From positions 44,764 to 51,750 of the forward strand of contig WVWW01000208.1 of the NCBI GenBank assembly GCA_011773795.1: a stretch of DNA of 6,987 bases, given 5' to 3'. The notes below the pieces were generated by a model, which was not told where the DNA came from, did not search any database, and saw only the letters and a program-made list of their open reading frames with translations. Shown here one piece after another: positions 1 to 5,823 of the stretch. Source of the stretch: Acidobacteriota bacterium. Lineage in GTDB: Bacteria; Acidobacteriota; Polarisedimenticolia; Polarisedimenticolales; Polarisedimenticolaceae. The position numbers were made by a program, and so were the translations under genes. Each line of letters begins with the position of its first letter. Within the stretch, counting starts at the first letter, position 1.

Positions 1-354
1 GAAACCAACGTGGCGGAGACGATGAACGTCATCGGTGACGTGAAGGGGCGGACCTGCGTGATCGTCGACGACATGGTCGACACCGCGGGGACCCTCGTGG
101 GCTCGGCCCACGCACTGCTGGAGGGCGGGGCCCGCTCGGTGGTCGCGTGTTTTACCCACGGGGTGCTCTCGGGCCCCGCCATGGAGCGCCTGCGCGATCC
201 GGCCCTGGATCGGATCGCGATCACGGATACGATCCCGCTGTCCCCTGAAAAGGCCGAGGAACCGAAGATAACGGTCCTTTCGGTCGCCAGCCTGCTCGGC
301 GAGGCCGTCGCCCGGATCCACAGCAATTCTTCGGTGAGCTCGCTCTTCGTGTAG
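1..354 (+). CDS. prs: Ribose-phosphate pyrophosphokinase (PRPP synthetase), C-terminal fragment
   Basis: This is the last 117 codons of a gene that begins before the window; it is open from base 1 in frame 1 and stops with TAG at 352-354. The enzyme transfers pyrophosphate from ATP to ribose 5-phosphate to make PRPP, the cytosolic precursor of nucleotides, histidine and tryptophan. The diagnostic element is the PRPP/ribose-phosphate binding loop VIVDDMVDTAGTL (fragment residues 20-32), which matches the family consensus DDMIDTAGT. It lies in a type I phosphoribosyltransferase fold. The segment EKAEEPKITVLSVASLLGEA and the ending with IHSNSSVSSLF are typical of the bacterial Prs C-terminus, so the end is intact. 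The N-terminal half, with the ATP-binding and catalytic region, lies outside the window. prs directly before rplY and pth is a common bacterial gene order. An internal ATG at 22 is not a start, because homology continues upstream of it. Confidence 0.96.
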   Translation, partial: ETNVAETMNVIGDVKGRTCVIVDDMVDTAGTLVGSAHALLEGGARSVVACFTHGVLSGPAMERLRDPALDRIAITDTIPLSPEKAEEPKITVLSVASLLGEAVARIHSNSSVSSLFV

Positions 355-369
355 GGTCGTGCGGAGATT

Positions 370-417
370 CCCGCCGGCCTGCTAGGATGCTCCGTCTTCA
401 AACCCGTCCGCGGCGGG
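370..417 (+). repeat. Inverted repeat in the rplY leader
   Basis: CCCGCCG at 370-376 is perfectly complementary to CGGCGGG at 411-417, with a 34-nt loop that contains the possible -10 element. No T-run follows, so it does not look like an intrinsic terminator for prs. It could be a weak leader structure or simply chance pairing in GC-rich DNA. Confidence 0.25.
380..388 (+). promoter_or_regulatory. Possible extended -10 promoter element before rplY
   Basis: TGCTAGGAT fits a TGn-TAnnnT extended -10 element. It lies 73 bases before the chosen rplY start, inside the 107-nt prs-rplY gap. No good -35 hexamer is visible 16-18 bases upstream, where the bases read about TGCGGA. If it is used, transcription would start near 395 and give a leader of about 65 nt. 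This is a motif match only. Confidence 0.25.
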
Positions 418-461
418 GGAATCCGGAGCCCGGACTCGAGAGTCACAGGAAGATCGGAACG

Positions 462-1154
462 ATGTCGACACAGAAAGTCATGCTCGAAGTCGAGACCCGC
501 GAGCAACTGGGTAAAGGACCCAACGGCCGGCTGCGGGCTGCGGGTCGCGTCCCCGCCAACGTGTACGGGCTGGGGATGGAGTCCTTTGCGGTCAGCGTCG
601 ATCCGCGACGCGTCGAGGACCTGCTGCGTTCCGCCAGTGGGCGAAACACCATCCTCACGCTCTCGATGAAGGGTGCGGGCGCGAGTCGCGACGTCATGAT
701 CCGCGAGATCCAGCGCGATCCCGTCCGGGAGACGCTTCAGCACGTCGACTTCGTGCGCGTCGACCCCGACCGCAAGATCCAGGTCCGTGTCCCGGTCAAC
801 CTCGTAGGGACCCCCGAGGGCGTGAAGAACGAGGGCGGATTGATCGACTTCATCCATCGAGAGGTGCTCGTCAACTGCCTCCCGTCGGCGATCCCCGAGC
901 ACATCGACGGCGATATCGCCGAGCTCCACGTCGGTCAACAGCTCGCCGTCAAGGACCTGAAGCTCGCGGGCGATGTCGAGATGGTCGATGACCCCGACAT
1001 GGTGCTCGTCGTGATCGCACAGCCGAAGGTCGAGGAAGAGCCGGTCGAGGCCGAAGAGGAAGCGGTCGCCGAGGCTGCCGAAGGCGCCGAGCCGAGCGAG
1101 GCCGCTGCCGAAGGCGAGCCGGGCGCCGACGGCTCCGAGGATGGCAACTCCTAA
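462..1154 (+). CDS. rplY: 50S ribosomal protein L25/general stress protein Ctc
   Basis: This 230-aa protein binds 5S rRNA in the central protuberance of the large subunit. Residues 1 to about 98 form the L25 beta-barrel domain, with the family signature GRLRAAGRVPANVYG at 22-36 and HVDFVRVD at 94-101. Residues about 104-187 form the TL5/CTC C-terminal domain, with VPVNLVGTPEGVKNEGGL and a late segment DDPDMVLVVI. Residues 189-230 are a low-complexity tail rich in Glu, Ala, Gly and Pro with almost no basic residues. The start is ATG 462 because AGGAAG at 447-452 lies 9 bases upstream and the L25 domain begins at once. The frame is open back to an ATG at 387, but that would add 25 Arg/Pro-rich residues with no family counterpart. 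pth follows after 14 nt, the classic rplY-pth pairing. The long CTC form, rather than the short E. coli L25, is the version seen here. Confidence 0.96.
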   Translation: MSTQKVMLEVETREQLGKGPNGRLRAAGRVPANVYGLGMESFAVSVDPRRVEDLLRSASGRNTILTLSMKGAGASRDVMIREIQRDPVRETLQHVDFVRVDPDRKIQVRVPVNLVGTPEGVKNEGGLIDFIHREVLVNCLPSAIPEHIDGDIAELHVGQQLAVKDLKLAGDVEMVDDPDMVLVVIAQPKVEEEPVEAEEEAVAEAAEGAEPSEAAAEGEPGADGSEDGNS

Positions 1155-1168
1155 AAGCGGCAAACACG

Positions 1169-1771
1169 ATGCGACCGACGCGGACGATGGTGGTCGGCCT
1201 GGGCAATCCGGGCGCCCGCTATGAAGAGACCCGGCACAACATCGGATTCCGCGTGGTGGAATCCGTCGCGCGCGAGCGCAACCTGCGCTGGCGCCGCTTC
1301 GGTTGGTTCCGGCCCCTCGCCTTGGTCGCCGCGGATGATCCCGTGATTCTGGTCAAGCCGCGTACGTACATGAACCGCTCGGGCATCGCCGCGGCTGCGT
1401 TGTGCCGGCGCCACTGCATCGCGCCCCGGGCGGTCGTGGCGGTCCATGACGACGCCGACCTCGAGCTGGGCCGCTTGCAGCTGAAGCGGTCGGGCGGATC
1501 CGGCGGGCACAACGGGCTTCGCTCGTTGACCGAAGAGCTCGAGACACCGGACTACCCGCGTGTCCGGCTGGGCGTCCGCGGAGCAAAACGGAACCGTAGC
1601 GACCTGGCCGAGTACCTGCTGTCGCCGTTCGATGACGACGAGTTGCCCCGCGTCGACGCCTTGGTGGCGGATGCGGCGCGGGCCGTGAACACGATTTTGG
1701 AAGACGACCTCGAAAAGGCGATGGGCCGGTACAACCGTCGGCGCGTCGATGCTCGAGAGACCATCCGTTAA
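1169..1771 (+). CDS. pth: Peptidyl-tRNA hydrolase
   Basis: This 200-aa cytosolic esterase cleaves peptidyl-tRNA that drops off the ribosome, freeing tRNA for reuse. It is generally essential in bacteria. All active-site landmarks of the Pth family are visible. VVGLGNPG at 8-15 contains Asn13 (E. coli Asn10). YEETRHNIGF contains the catalytic His23 (E. coli His20). TYMNRSG contains Asn69 (E. coli Asn68). HDDADL at 93-98 contains Asp94 (E. coli Asp93). GGSGGHNGLRS at 109-119 contains Asn115 (E. coli Asn114). The length is normal at about 190-200 aa. The start is uncertain: ATG 1169 has only a weak purine stretch upstream, and ATG 1187 (Met7) would put VVGLGNPG only two to three residues from the N-terminus. 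The gene sits 14 nt after rplY, and its TAA stop (1769-1771) touches the Shine-Dalgarno of hppA, so translational coupling on both sides is likely. Confidence 0.97.
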   Translation: MRPTRTMVVGLGNPGARYEETRHNIGFRVVESVARERNLRWRRFGWFRPLALVAADDPVILVKPRTYMNRSGIAAAALCRRHCIAPRAVVAVHDDADLELGRLQLKRSGGSGGHNGLRSLTEELETPDYPRVRLGVRGAKRNRSDLAEYLLSPFDDDELPRVDALVADAARAVNTILEDDLEKAMGRYNRRRVDARETIR

Positions 1772-1782
1772 GGAGCGAGGGG
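1771..1782 (+). promoter_or_regulatory. Shine-Dalgarno region of hppA, overlapping the pth stop
   Basis: AGGAGCGAGGGG begins on the last base of the pth TAA and ends 4 bases before ATG 1787. It provides two purine-rich cores, AGGAG and GAGGGG. Its overlap with the pth stop argues that pth and hppA are on one mRNA and that their translation is coupled. Confidence 0.7.
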
Positions 1783-1786
1783 AACG

Positions 1787-3826
1787 ATGGATAACCTAGT
1801 CACGTATGCGCCCTACCTGGGGGGGGCCGGGATGATCTTCGCCGGGATCCTGTACTTCAGCATCCTGCGTGCGAGCGACGGCAACGACAAGATGCGCGAG
1901 CTCGCGGAGGCGATCCACACGGGCGCGATGGCATTCCTGCGCCGTGAGTACACGATCCTGGTCGTGTTCGTCGCGGTCGTCGCGGGCCTGCTCGCCTGGA
2001 AGATCCCGGGGCCGACCTGGGCCGCGTTCCTCGGCGGCGCCGCCTGCTCGGTGCTCGCCGGCTTCCTCGGCATGAAGGCGGCCACGCGCGCCAACGTCCG
2101 CACGACGGCCGCGGCCAAGGACAAGGGGCAGGGCGCCGCGTTGCTGATCGCCTTCAACGGCGGCTCGGTGATGGGCGTTGCCGTGGCCAGCCTGGGACTC
2201 ATCGGCGTCGGCGTGCTCTTCGCACTGTACGGGAAACCGGATACAGCACAGATCATCAACGGCTTTGCGATGGGTGCCTCGTCGATCGCGCTGTTCGCGC
2301 GCGTGGGCGGCGGGATCTACACCAAGGCGGCCGACGTCGGTGCGGACCTGGTCGGTAAGGTCGAGGCGGGCATCCCCGAGGACGACCCGCGCAACCCCGG
2401 TGTGATCGCGGACAACGTCGGCGACAACGTGGGCGATGTCGCGGGCATGGGGGCCGATATCTTCGAGTCCTACGTCGGCTCCATCATCGCGACGATCGCG
2501 ATCGCCGCGACGGTCAGTGCCGACACGATCTCCAACCTCCTCGGTGACGGAAGCGCGGGCGACATCCGCGGCCTGCTGATGGGCCTGCCGCTGGCGCTCG
2601 CCGCGAGCGGTCTGATCGCCTCGTTCGTCGGCATCCTCTCGATGCGCGTGCTCAAGGGCGCCAACCCCGCGGGCGCGCTGCGCTACTCGACCTTCATCGC
2701 CGCCGGGCTGTTCCTCGCGGCGGCCTACTTCCTGATCGACGGCAACGGGATCAACAACAACGTGTTCTGGGCCGTGCTCTGCGGGACGCTGGTCGGCATC
2801 ATCATCGGGCTGATCACCGAGTACTACACCGCGGCGGGTCCGATCCGGCGGATCGCTCGGGCCAGCAAGACCGGCCCCGCGACGAACATCATCAGCGGGC
2901 TCGCGGTCGGGCTCGAGTCGACGCTGGCGCCGGTGCTCTTCATCTGCCTGGCGATCTGGATCGGCAACAGCGTTGCCGGCCTGTACGGGATCGGCATCGC
3001 GGCGGTGGGGATGCTGGCCACGGTCGGCATCACGATGTCGGTCGACGCCTACGGGCCGATCGCCGACAACGCGGGCGGCATCTCGGAGATGGCCGGTCTC
3101 GGGCCGGACGTGCGCAAGATCACCGACGGCCTCGACGCGCTGGGCAACACGACCGCGGCGATCGGCAAGGGCTTCGCCATCGGCTCGGCGGCGCTGACCG
3201 CGCTGGCGCTGTTCTCGGCCTATACCCAGGCGGTTTCGTCGGCGCGCGGCAGCGCCCTGGCGATCGTGCTCACCGATCCGAACGTGGTCATCGGCCTGCT
3301 GATCGGCGGCGTGCTGCCGTTCTTCGTCGGCGCGCTGACGATGACCTCGGTCGGCCGCGCCGCGGAGAAGATGGTCGAGGAGATCCGCCGTCAGTTCCGC
3401 GAGATCCCGGGGCTGCTCGAGGGCAAGCCCGAGGCCAAGCCGGACGCCGCGCGCTGCGTCGACATCTCGACGACCGCGGCACTGAAGGAGATGGTCCTGC
3501 CGGGGCTGACCGCGGTGATTGCCCCGGTGCTCGTCGGTTTCGTGCTCGGCGCCGAGGCGCTCGGCGGGATGCTCGCCGGCGCGACCGTGACCGGCGTGCT
3601 GCTCGCGCTGATGATGGCCAACGCGGGTGGCGCCTGGGACAACGCGAAGAAGGCCATCGAGACCGGCGATATCGCCGGCGAGGAGAAGGGCACCGAGGCG
3701 CACAAGGCGGCGGTCGTCGGCGACACGGTCGGCGATCCCTTCAAGGACACCTCCGGCCCGTCGATGAACATCCTCATCAAGCTGATGTCCGTCGTCAGCC
3801 TGGTGATCGCGCCGCTGCTGGTCTAG
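1787..3826 (+). CDS. hppA: Membrane-bound ion-translocating pyrophosphatase (K+-dependent type)
   Basis: This 679-aa polytopic inner-membrane enzyme couples PPi hydrolysis to outward H+ and/or Na+ pumping. It has many long hydrophobic segments, consistent with the family's 16 helices, and a normal length. The catalytic motifs are intact: DVGADLVGKVE at 183-193, DNVGDNVGDVAGMGAD at 209-224, DAYGPIADNAGG around Asp427, and GDTVGDPFKDTSGPS at 645-659 with Lys653, Asp654 and the helix-16 Lys665. The potassium-dependence site reads GNTTAAIG at 453-460. Ala457 and Gly460 occupy the positions that are Lys and Thr in K+-independent enzymes, so this should be a K+-stimulated form. The helix-6 gate reads DIFESY with Glu227 directly before Ser, as in the Thermotoga maritima Na+-PPase. 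Plant H+-PPases have Gly there and a Glu four residues later. Na+ or dual Na+/H+ pumping is therefore possible but cannot be settled by reading alone. The gene lies 15 nt after pth and 122 nt before rpsF, an uncommon place for it. Confidence 0.97.
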   Translation: MDNLVTYAPYLGGAGMIFAGILYFSILRASDGNDKMRELAEAIHTGAMAFLRREYTILVVFVAVVAGLLAWKIPGPTWAAFLGGAACSVLAGFLGMKAATRANVRTTAAAKDKGQGAALLIAFNGGSVMGVAVASLGLIGVGVLFALYGKPDTAQIINGFAMGASSIALFARVGGGIYTKAADVGADLVGKVEAGIPEDDPRNPGVIADNVGDNVGDVAGMGADIFESYVGSIIATIAIAATVSADTISNLLGDGSAGDIRGLLMGLPLALAASGLIASFVGILSMRVLKGANPAGALRYSTFIAAGLFLAAAYFLIDGNGINNNVFWAVLCGTLVGIIIGLITEYYTAAGPIRRIARASKTGPATNIISGLAVGLESTLAPVLFICLAIWIGNSVAGLYGIGIAAVGMLATVGITMSVDAYGPIADNAGGISEMAGLGPDVRKITDGLDALGNTTAAIGKGFAIGSAALTALALFSAYTQAVSSARGSALAIVLTDPNVVIGLLIGGVLPFFVGALTMTSVGRAAEKMVEEIRRQFREIPGLLEGKPEAKPDAARCVDISTTAALKEMVLPGLTAVIAPVLVGFVLGAEALGGMLAGATVTGVLLALMMANAGGAWDNAKKAIETGDIAGEEKGTEAHKAAVVGDTVGDPFKDTSGPSMNILIKLMSVVSLVIAPLLV

Positions 3827-3838
3827 TTCCGGCCGCGG

Positions 3839-3882
3839 TGGTATCGTTTCGAGCTTGACAGCCGGGTCTTGCCCCGAATGGA
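3839..3882 (+). promoter_or_regulatory. Weak promoter-like region upstream of rpsF
   Basis: Two partial signals lie just after hppA. TGGTATCGT at 3839-3847 resembles an extended -10 element. A perfect TTGACA -35 hexamer lies at 3855-3860, but its best downstream -10 candidates (around 3876-3883) match poorly. If the extended -10 is used, the transcript would start near 3854 and contain both leader hairpins. A separate rpsF promoter is plausible given the size of the gap, but neither signal is convincing. Confidence 0.25.
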
Positions 3883-3894
3883 GGGGCGAATCCC
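3864..3894 (+). other. Leader hairpin 1 upstream of rpsF
   Basis: GCCCC at 3871-3875 pairs with GGGGC at 3883-3887 around a 7-nt loop. Two further pairs at 3869-3870 with 3888-3889, a 2x2 internal loop, and GGG 3864-3866 with CCC 3892-3894 extend it. No T-run follows, so it is not an intrinsic terminator for hppA. It may be part of a structured rpsF mRNA leader. Confidence 0.45.
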
Positions 3895-3903
3895 GCACCC
3901 CTT

Positions 3904-3924
3904 GCCCGCGGCGAGTCCGTGGGC
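3904..3924 (+). other. Leader hairpin 2 upstream of rpsF
   Basis: GCCCGCGG at 3904-3911 pairs with CCGTGGGC at 3917-3924. This gives an 8-bp stem with one G-U pair and a 5-nt loop (CGAGT), ending 12 bases before the rpsF Shine-Dalgarno. A competing stem, GGCG 3922-3925 with CGCC 3930-3933, shares its 3' bases, so the two cannot form together. The position suits translational control of rpsF. In many bacteria the S6:S18 complex binds its own leader, but the motif identity here is not established. Confidence 0.5.
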
Positions 3925-3936
3925 GGTTACGCCATG

Positions 3937-3942
3937 AGGAGG
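3937..3942 (+). promoter_or_regulatory. Strong Shine-Dalgarno that fixes the rpsF GTG start
   Basis: AGGAGG is a full anti-16S match, 6 bases before GTG 3949. It decides in favour of GTG 3949 over the in-frame upstream GTG 3919 and ATG 3934, both of which lie upstream of this site. Confidence 0.85.
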
Positions 3943-3948
3943 TGCCTG

Positions 3949-4482
3949 GTGCCCACGTACGAAACCCTGTTCATTACTCCGCCCACGCTCAGCGATGACG
4001 AGGAGCGCACCACGGTGGAAACGCTGGCCGCCATCGTGACCGAGGGCGGCGGAGAGTTCACCGCCAACGAGCGCATGGGCCGCCGCCGGCTGGCCTACCC
4101 GATCCGCAAGTTCGACGACGGCGTCTACACGCGGTTCCTCTACGACGCCGAGATCGAGGTCCCCAAGGAGCTCGAGCGACGGATCCGCCTGTCCGACAAC
4201 GTGCTTCGCAGCCTGACCGTGCGCCTCGAGGACGATTGGGCGGCCGCCGCCAAGGTCCAGGCGGTCAAGGATGCCGAGCGCAGGGCCGAGCAGGCGGCCG
4301 AAGCCGCACGCCTGGCCGAAGAGGAAGCGGCGCGCGCTGCCGAGGCCGCGGCTGCGGCTCCGGAGGCCCCAACGGAAGAGGCGGTCGAAGCAGCGCCCGA
4401 GCCCGCAGCCGACCCGGCCGCGGAGTCCACCGAAGAGGCGAAGCCCCAAGAGGCGGCAAGCGCCGAGAAGGAAGGGGAGTAG
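3949..4482 (+). CDS. rpsF: 30S ribosomal protein S6 with long acidic/Ala-rich tail
   Basis: This small-subunit protein forms a heterodimer with S18 on the 16S rRNA platform. Starting at GTG 3949 gives 177 aa beginning MPTYETLFITPP, the standard S6 N-terminus. The core fold covers residues 1 to about 96: the first strand and helix, GRRRLAYPIRKFDDGVYTRF at 44-63, then LERRIRLSDNVLRSLTVRLE at 75-94. Residues about 97-177 are a tail. It begins as a probable charged helix, with VKDAERRAEQAAEAARLAEEE around 106-126, and becomes Ala/Glu/Pro-rich with almost no hydrophobic side chains other than Ala. Most S6 proteins are about 95-135 aa, so the tail is long. E. coli S6 carries a short Glu tail extended by RimK; whether anything similar happens here is unknown. 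rpsR starts 3 nt after the stop, and its Shine-Dalgarno lies within the rpsF end. Confidence 0.96.
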   Translation: MPTYETLFITPPTLSDDEERTTVETLAAIVTEGGGEFTANERMGRRRLAYPIRKFDDGVYTRFLYDAEIEVPKELERRIRLSDNVLRSLTVRLEDDWAAAAKVQAVKDAERRAEQAAEAARLAEEEAARAAEAAAAAPEAPTEEAVEAAPEPAADPAAESTEEAKPQEAASAEKEGE

Positions 4483-4485
4483 ACC

Positions 4486-4746
4486 ATGGCGATGCGACGT
4501 GAAGGTGGCGGTGGCTTCGGTCGACGCCGGTTCCTGTTCCGCCGGCGGAAGTACTGCAAGTTCTGCGAGGCCAAGACGCAGTGGATCGACCACAAGGACA
4601 TGAAGACCCTGCAAAACTACATCCCGGAACGGTCCAAGATCCTTCCGCGCCGGATCTCGGGCAACTGTGCCAAACATCAGCGTGATCTGATGCGGGCGAT
4701 CAAACGGGCGCGCTCCATCGCGCTTCTTCCGTTCACCTCGGACTAG
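4486..4746 (+). CDS. rpsR: 30S ribosomal protein S18 (zinc-ligand, C+ type)
   Basis: This 86-aa basic protein of the small-subunit platform is the partner of S6. Family hallmarks include FRRRKYCKFC at 18-27, IDHKDMKTLQNYIPERSKIL at 34-53, LPRRISGNCAKHQRDL at 53-68, and the highly conserved end AIKRARSIALLPF at 71-83. Cys24, Cys27, Cys61 and His64 form a CxxC...CxxH set. That is the pattern of S18 proteins thought to bind zinc; E. coli S18 lacks it. The ATG is preceded by GGGGAG at 4474-4479 (spacing 6), inside the end of rpsF, so translation is coupled. The length is slightly above the usual 75-80 aa because of a Gly-rich N-terminus (REGGGGFGRRR). Confidence 0.97.
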   Translation: MAMRREGGGGFGRRRFLFRRRKYCKFCEAKTQWIDHKDMKTLQNYIPERSKILPRRISGNCAKHQRDLMRAIKRARSIALLPFTSD

Positions 4747-4757
4747 GGGAGGAGACG

Positions 4758-5351
4758 ATGAAAATCATCCTTCGAGAGCACGTCGAAAACCTCGGCGATC
4801 GCGGGGACGAGGTGAACGTCGCTCCGGGCTACGCGCGCAACTACCTGCTGCCCAAGGGGCTGGCCTATCGGGCCGGAGCCGGCGCGGCGAAGCAGATCGA
4901 GGATCAGCGCCGGGCCTGGGCCATCCGCGAGGAAAAGAGTGAGCGCGGCGCGCAGGAATTGGCCGCTCAGCTCGCCTCCGTCGACCTCTCCGTGCGTCGT
5001 CGCGCCGGCGAGCGCGGGACGCTTTACGGCTCCGTGACGAACGCGGATGTCGCCGAGCTGTTTGCGGAGAAGGGCTACAAGCTCGAACGGCGCAAGATCC
5101 AGCTCAAGGAGCCGATCAAGGCTCTCGGCACGTTCGAGGTCTCGATCAAGCTGCACCGTAACGTGACGGCGAGCGTCAGCCTGGAGGTTTTGACCGAAGC
5201 GGGTCAGACGCTGGCGCAGGTCGAGGCGGACCGGGCGGCGCTGGAGCCCGCGGCGGCTCCCGCGGAAGCGGGCGAAGAGCCCGTCGACAAAACGACCGAG
5301 GAGGCCTCCGAGGCCCCGGCCGAGGCCGACCAAGAGGCCCGAGAAAGTTGA
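4758..5351 (+). CDS. rplI: 50S ribosomal protein L9 with acidic C-terminal extension
   Basis: L9 binds 23S rRNA near the L1 stalk and projects from the ribosome; it supports reading-frame fidelity. The N-terminal rRNA-binding domain (1 to about 45) carries the signature GDEVNVAPGYARNYLLPKGL at 16-35. A connecting helix rich in Glu, Arg and Lys covers about 41-75. The C-terminal domain spans about 76-149 with GERGTLYGSVTNADVAE at 84-100 and LKEPIKALGTFEVSIKLH at 116-133. Family members end near residue 150. Here about 47 more residues follow, a low-complexity tail rich in Ala, Glu and Pro. The ATG is preceded by GGAGGAG (4748-4754), which starts just after the rpsR stop at 4746. The next gene begins 4 nt after the stop. 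The core fold looks complete, and the tail is the only unusual part. Confidence 0.96.
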   Translation: MKIILREHVENLGDRGDEVNVAPGYARNYLLPKGLAYRAGAGAAKQIEDQRRAWAIREEKSERGAQELAAQLASVDLSVRRRAGERGTLYGSVTNADVAELFAEKGYKLERRKIQLKEPIKALGTFEVSIKLHRNVTASVSLEVLTEAGQTLAQVEADRAALEPAAAPAEAGEEPVDKTTEEASEAPAEADQEARES

Positions 5352-5355
5352 TCGA

Positions 5356-5823
5356 ATGACCGCGGCCGACGGGAACGGGGGAGATCGCGGCGTGCGCCGC
5401 ACGCTCCTGTCGGTCTTCCTGGGCTGGCTTGTCCCCGGTTTCGGTCACGTGATGCTGGGCCGTGTCAGGCGCGGCGTGTTCTTCGGCGTGCTCCTGTGGG
5501 CCAGCTTCGGCTTCGGCATGGCGCACGACGCGCGTCTCTCGCTGCGTGATGACAAGCAGCCGCTGCTCACCGGACTTCAGGTCGTGGCCAATCTGGGGAT
5601 GGGTCCGATCGACCCGATCGTGCGGTTGTTCGTCTATGGCGAGATCACCTACTCGATGACGGCGGGCGACAACGCCGTCCAACGCGTCGAAAAGTTTCGC
5701 GCGCGCGAGCGATCCCCGCTGTCGATTTACGGAACGGCCTACGTGTGGACCGCCGGGTTGATGAACCTCCTGCTGCTGTTCGATATCTGGGACATCGGAC
5801 GCGGACGCCGCGGCGATGCGTAG
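5356..5823 (+). CDS. Small integral membrane protein, DUF6677-like
   Basis: This 155-aa protein has no known function. A short hydrophilic N-terminus (1-15) is followed by LLSVFLGWLVPGFGHVMLGR (about 17-36), a hydrophobic stretch with a Pro-Gly-rich turn. VFFGVLLWASFGFGM (41-55) forms a second segment, a weaker one lies around 75-95, and a clear final helix covers about 125-145 (YVWTAGLMNLLLLFDIWDIG). The pattern 'WLVPGFGH..LGR..RG..F' followed by a C-terminal 'AGLMNLLLLFD' resembles DUF6677 and TM2-like membrane families. That assignment is from memory of the family pattern and is tentative. The ATG lies 4 nt after the rplI stop with only a weak purine run (GAGAAAG) upstream, so it is probably coupled to rplI. 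The downstream small ORF overlaps its stop by 8 nt. Confidence 0.85.
   Translation: MTAADGNGGDRGVRRTLLSVFLGWLVPGFGHVMLGRVRRGVFFGVLLWASFGFGMAHDARLSLRDDKQPLLTGLQVVANLGMGPIDPIVRLFVYGEITYSMTAGDNAVQRVEKFRARERSPLSIYGTAYVWTAGLMNLLLLFDIWDIGRGRRGDA

Noticed and set aside
387..461. Upstream in-frame ATG extending L25 by 25 residues
   Set aside because: The added residues are Arg/Pro-rich and foreign to L25, and a good Shine-Dalgarno (447-452) sits correctly for ATG 462 instead.
3864..3894. Hairpin after hppA considered as an intrinsic terminator
   Set aside because: No run of T residues follows; the next bases are GC-rich. A leader structure is more consistent with its position before rpsF.
1796..3898. 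A 700-codon open frame on the - strand covering nearly all of hppA
   Set aside because: Its translation is a low-complexity mix of Arg, Asp, Gly, His and Ala with no recognisable domain. It mirrors hppA, whose intact catalytic motifs prove the + strand. Long antisense frames are expected in GC-rich genes with G/C at third codon positions.
3919..3948. Upstream in-frame GTG extending S6 by 10 residues
   Set aside because: The AGGAGG at 3937-3942 would lie inside that coding region. The S6 family N-terminus begins exactly at GTG 3949.
3823..4677. A 284-codon open frame on the - strand across the rpsF leader, rpsF and part of rpsR
   Set aside because: It lies opposite clear S6 and S18 genes and its sequence is a shadow of their codon bias, with no domain recognised.
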